This document shows, in pieces, positions 5,123 through 6,545 of a stretch of DNA of 6,545 nucleotides (positions within the stretch are counted from its first letter, which is position 1; each line of letters starts with the position of its first letter). Below the pieces are notes generated by a model. It saw nothing but the letters and a program-made list of their open reading frames with translations, was not told the origin of the DNA and did no database searches. The position numbers and the translations under genes were made by a program. Location: positions 1 to 6,545 of the forward strand of contig CADBXQ010000041.1 in assembly GCA_902798675.1 (NCBI GenBank), in the 5' to 3' direction. The stretch comes from Oscillospiraceae bacterium (GTDB taxonomy: Bacteria > Bacillota > Clostridia > Oscillospirales > Ruminococcaceae).

Positions 5123-5602
5123 GTGAACATGCAAAAACAGACAATTTTGACTTCTGATGGCTTGAAAAAGCTTGAAAATGAGCTGGAAGAATTAAAAACC
5201 AAAACCCGAAAGGACGTTGCGTCCAAAATAAAAACCGCTATTTCCTTTGGAGATCTTTCTGAAAACAGCGAATATGACGAAGCAAAAAACGAGCAAGCCA
5301 TGGTTGAGGCAAGGATCTCTCAAATAGAAGCCATGCTAAAAAATGCTAAAATTGTTGACTCGGATCAATTAAGCAATGATATCGTTGAAATAGGCAGCAA
5401 GGTTAGAATGAAAGACGCTTCAGACGGAGAGATTTTTGAATATAGGATAGTTGGTTCTATGGAAGCAAACCCAATGGAAGGAAGGATTTCGGATGAATCG
5501 CCGGTTGGAAAGTCGCTTCTGGGCCACAAAATTGGCGATCTCGTCGAAACAGAAACGCCGTCCGGAGTGGTAAAATATGAAATTCTAGACATAAATCGCT
5601 GA
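5123..5602 (+). CDS. greA: Transcription elongation factor GreA
   Basis: GreA binds in the secondary channel of RNA polymerase and stimulates cleavage of the backtracked RNA end so that stalled complexes resume. From the GTG it is 159 residues, the normal family length (about 158). The N-terminal coiled coil covers about 8-78. Its tip carries FGDLSENSEYDEAKNEQ (42-58), the GreA signature, with D44 and E47 at the acidic positions that hold the catalytic magnesium. The C-terminal FKBP-like globular domain spans about 84-159, with EANPMEGRISDESPVGKSLLG (114-134), typical of GreA and ending in KYEILDI. The GTG is chosen because GGAGGAG lies 8 bases before it; ATG 5129 would shorten the protein by two residues. 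It is the first gene of an operon with lysS, whose ribosome site overlaps the greA TGA stop. Nothing is unusual in the protein. Confidence 0.96.
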   Translation: MNMQKQTILTSDGLKKLENELEELKTKTRKDVASKIKTAISFGDLSENSEYDEAKNEQAMVEARISQIEAMLKNAKIVDSDQLSNDIVEIGSKVRMKDASDGEIFEYRIVGSMEANPMEGRISDESPVGKSLLGHKIGDLVETETPSGVVKYEILDINR

Positions 5603-5615
5603 GGTGTTTTTTAAA

Positions 5616-6545
5616 ATGAAAGATGCAAATGAAGCCCAGAATTTAGGGGAACAATTAAAGGTTCGAAGGGAAAAATTGAAGGTTTTGCAAGACTCAGGTC
5701 AAGATCCTTTTTCCATAACCAAATTTGACGTGACCTCAAGCTCGAAGGATATCGTTGACAATTTTGAGCAAAGCGAGGGCAAAAACGTCTGCGTTGCGGG
5801 AAGAATCATGAGCAAACGGATTATGGGCAAGATCAGTTTTGCTGGAATTCAAGATTTTTATGGAAAAATTCAGTGCTATATAAAAAAAGACTGTATGGAT
5901 GAAGAAAATTATAATCAGTTTAAAAAATTTGACATTGGTGATATAATTGGCGTTGAGGGAGAGGTTTGCAAAACGCAGCGTGGAGAAATCTCAGTTAAAA
6001 CAACAAAAATAACGCTGTTGGCGAAATCTTTAATTCCCCTGCCCGAAAAATTTCACGGCCTCCAGAACATAGACTTAAAGTATCGCCAGAGATATGTCGA
6101 TTTAATCGTTAATTCCGAGGTTAGGGAAACTTTTATCAAGCGAAGCAGGATAGTTTCAGAGGTTCGGCGTTTTCTTGATAACGAAGCTTTTGTTGAAGTT
6201 GAAACTCCCATTTTAAATAATCAGGCAAGCGGAGCCTCAGCTAGGCCGTTTATGACCCACCACAACGCCCTAAACATGGACATGGTTCTTCGAATTGCGC
6301 TTGAGCTGCATCTAAAACGGCTAATAGTTGGCGGCTTTGAGAGGGTCTATGAAATCGGCAGGGTCTTTCGAAACGAAGGGACAGACACAAAACACAACCC
6401 CGAATTCACATTGCTTGAGCTATATCAGGCATACACCGACTTTGAAGGCATGATGGACATCACAGAGCGTTTGATTAAAACTGTTGCTAAAAACGTCGTC
6501 GGAACAACTCAGATTGAATATGGCGGCGAGAAGATCGATCTAGAC
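5616..6545 (+). CDS. lysS: Lysyl-tRNA synthetase (class II), N-terminal part, cut by window end
   Basis: It charges tRNA-Lys with lysine using ATP. The open frame of 310 codons runs off the window; the family is about 490-500 residues, so roughly two thirds is seen. The anticodon-binding OB-fold is at about 57-135 (AGRIMSKRIMGKISFAGIQD, 61-80). The family linker PLPEKFHGLQNIDLKYRQRYVDLI covers 141-164. Class II motif 1 lies around 186-200 (FLDNEAFVEVETPIL). The active-site segment ARPFMTHHNALNMDMVLRIA is at 209-228. Motif 2 lies around 246-269, with FRNEGTDTKHNPEFTLLELY (251-270) holding R252 and E254. Motif 3 is outside the window. GAGGTG (5601-5606), overlapping the greA stop, lies 9 bases before the ATG. 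The 13-base gap from greA and the absence of a promoter between them support cotranscription, as in other Clostridia. Confidence 0.97.
   Translation, partial: MKDANEAQNLGEQLKVRREKLKVLQDSGQDPFSITKFDVTSSSKDIVDNFEQSEGKNVCVAGRIMSKRIMGKISFAGIQDFYGKIQCYIKKDCMDEENYNQFKKFDIGDIIGVEGEVCKTQRGEISVKTTKITLLAKSLIPLPEKFHGLQNIDLKYRQRYVDLIVNSEVRETFIKRSRIVSEVRRFLDNEAFVEVETPILNNQASGASARPFMTHHNALNMDMVLRIALELHLKRLIVGGFERVYEIGRVFRNEGTDTKHNPEFTLLELYQAYTDFEGMMDITERLIKTVAKNVVGTTQIEYGGEKIDLD

Overview
The window looks like AT-rich bacterial DNA, most likely from the Clostridia (Bacillota). This is inferred from strong Shine-Dalgarno sites (GGAGG type), near-consensus TTGACA/TATAAT promoters, a greA-lysS gene pair, and protein family variants common in that class. 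TGA, TAA and TAG all act as ordinary stops. No RNA gene, insertion sequence, CRISPR array or phage gene was seen.

The layout is two divergent blocks that split in the 246-base gap at 3963-4208. The minus-strand block reads leftwards from there. It holds a class II fructose-bisphosphate aldolase (glycolysis and gluconeogenesis), then a two-gene operon of unfamiliar zinc-ribbon membrane proteins with its own perfect-hexamer promoter, then the first 168 codons of an amidohydrolase cut by the window start. The plus-strand block reads rightwards. It holds an OGG1-type 8-oxoguanine DNA glycosylase with a short leader, then greA (transcript-cleavage factor) under a perfect consensus promoter. The first 310 codons of lysS (class II lysyl-tRNA synthetase) follow in the same operon, cut by the window end.

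The housekeeping genes are ordinary. The unusual part is 588-2741. Its first gene joins a DEDDh exonuclease-like domain (PolC epsilon type) to a zinc ribbon, one membrane segment, serine-rich linkers, a Cys/His knuckle and an FxLYD-like C-terminal domain. The exonuclease fold has lost two of its five catalytic positions. A further N-terminal zinc ribbon is encoded just upstream in another frame. It is separated from the exonuclease frame only by a run of seven G, so the real protein is probably a 482-residue fusion made through a frame change, or the run hides a sequencing error or indel. The second gene encodes another zinc-ribbon protein with a hydrophobic hairpin inside what may be a PH-like fold. 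The pair may form a membrane-linked module of unknown function. No function can be assigned from sequence alone.
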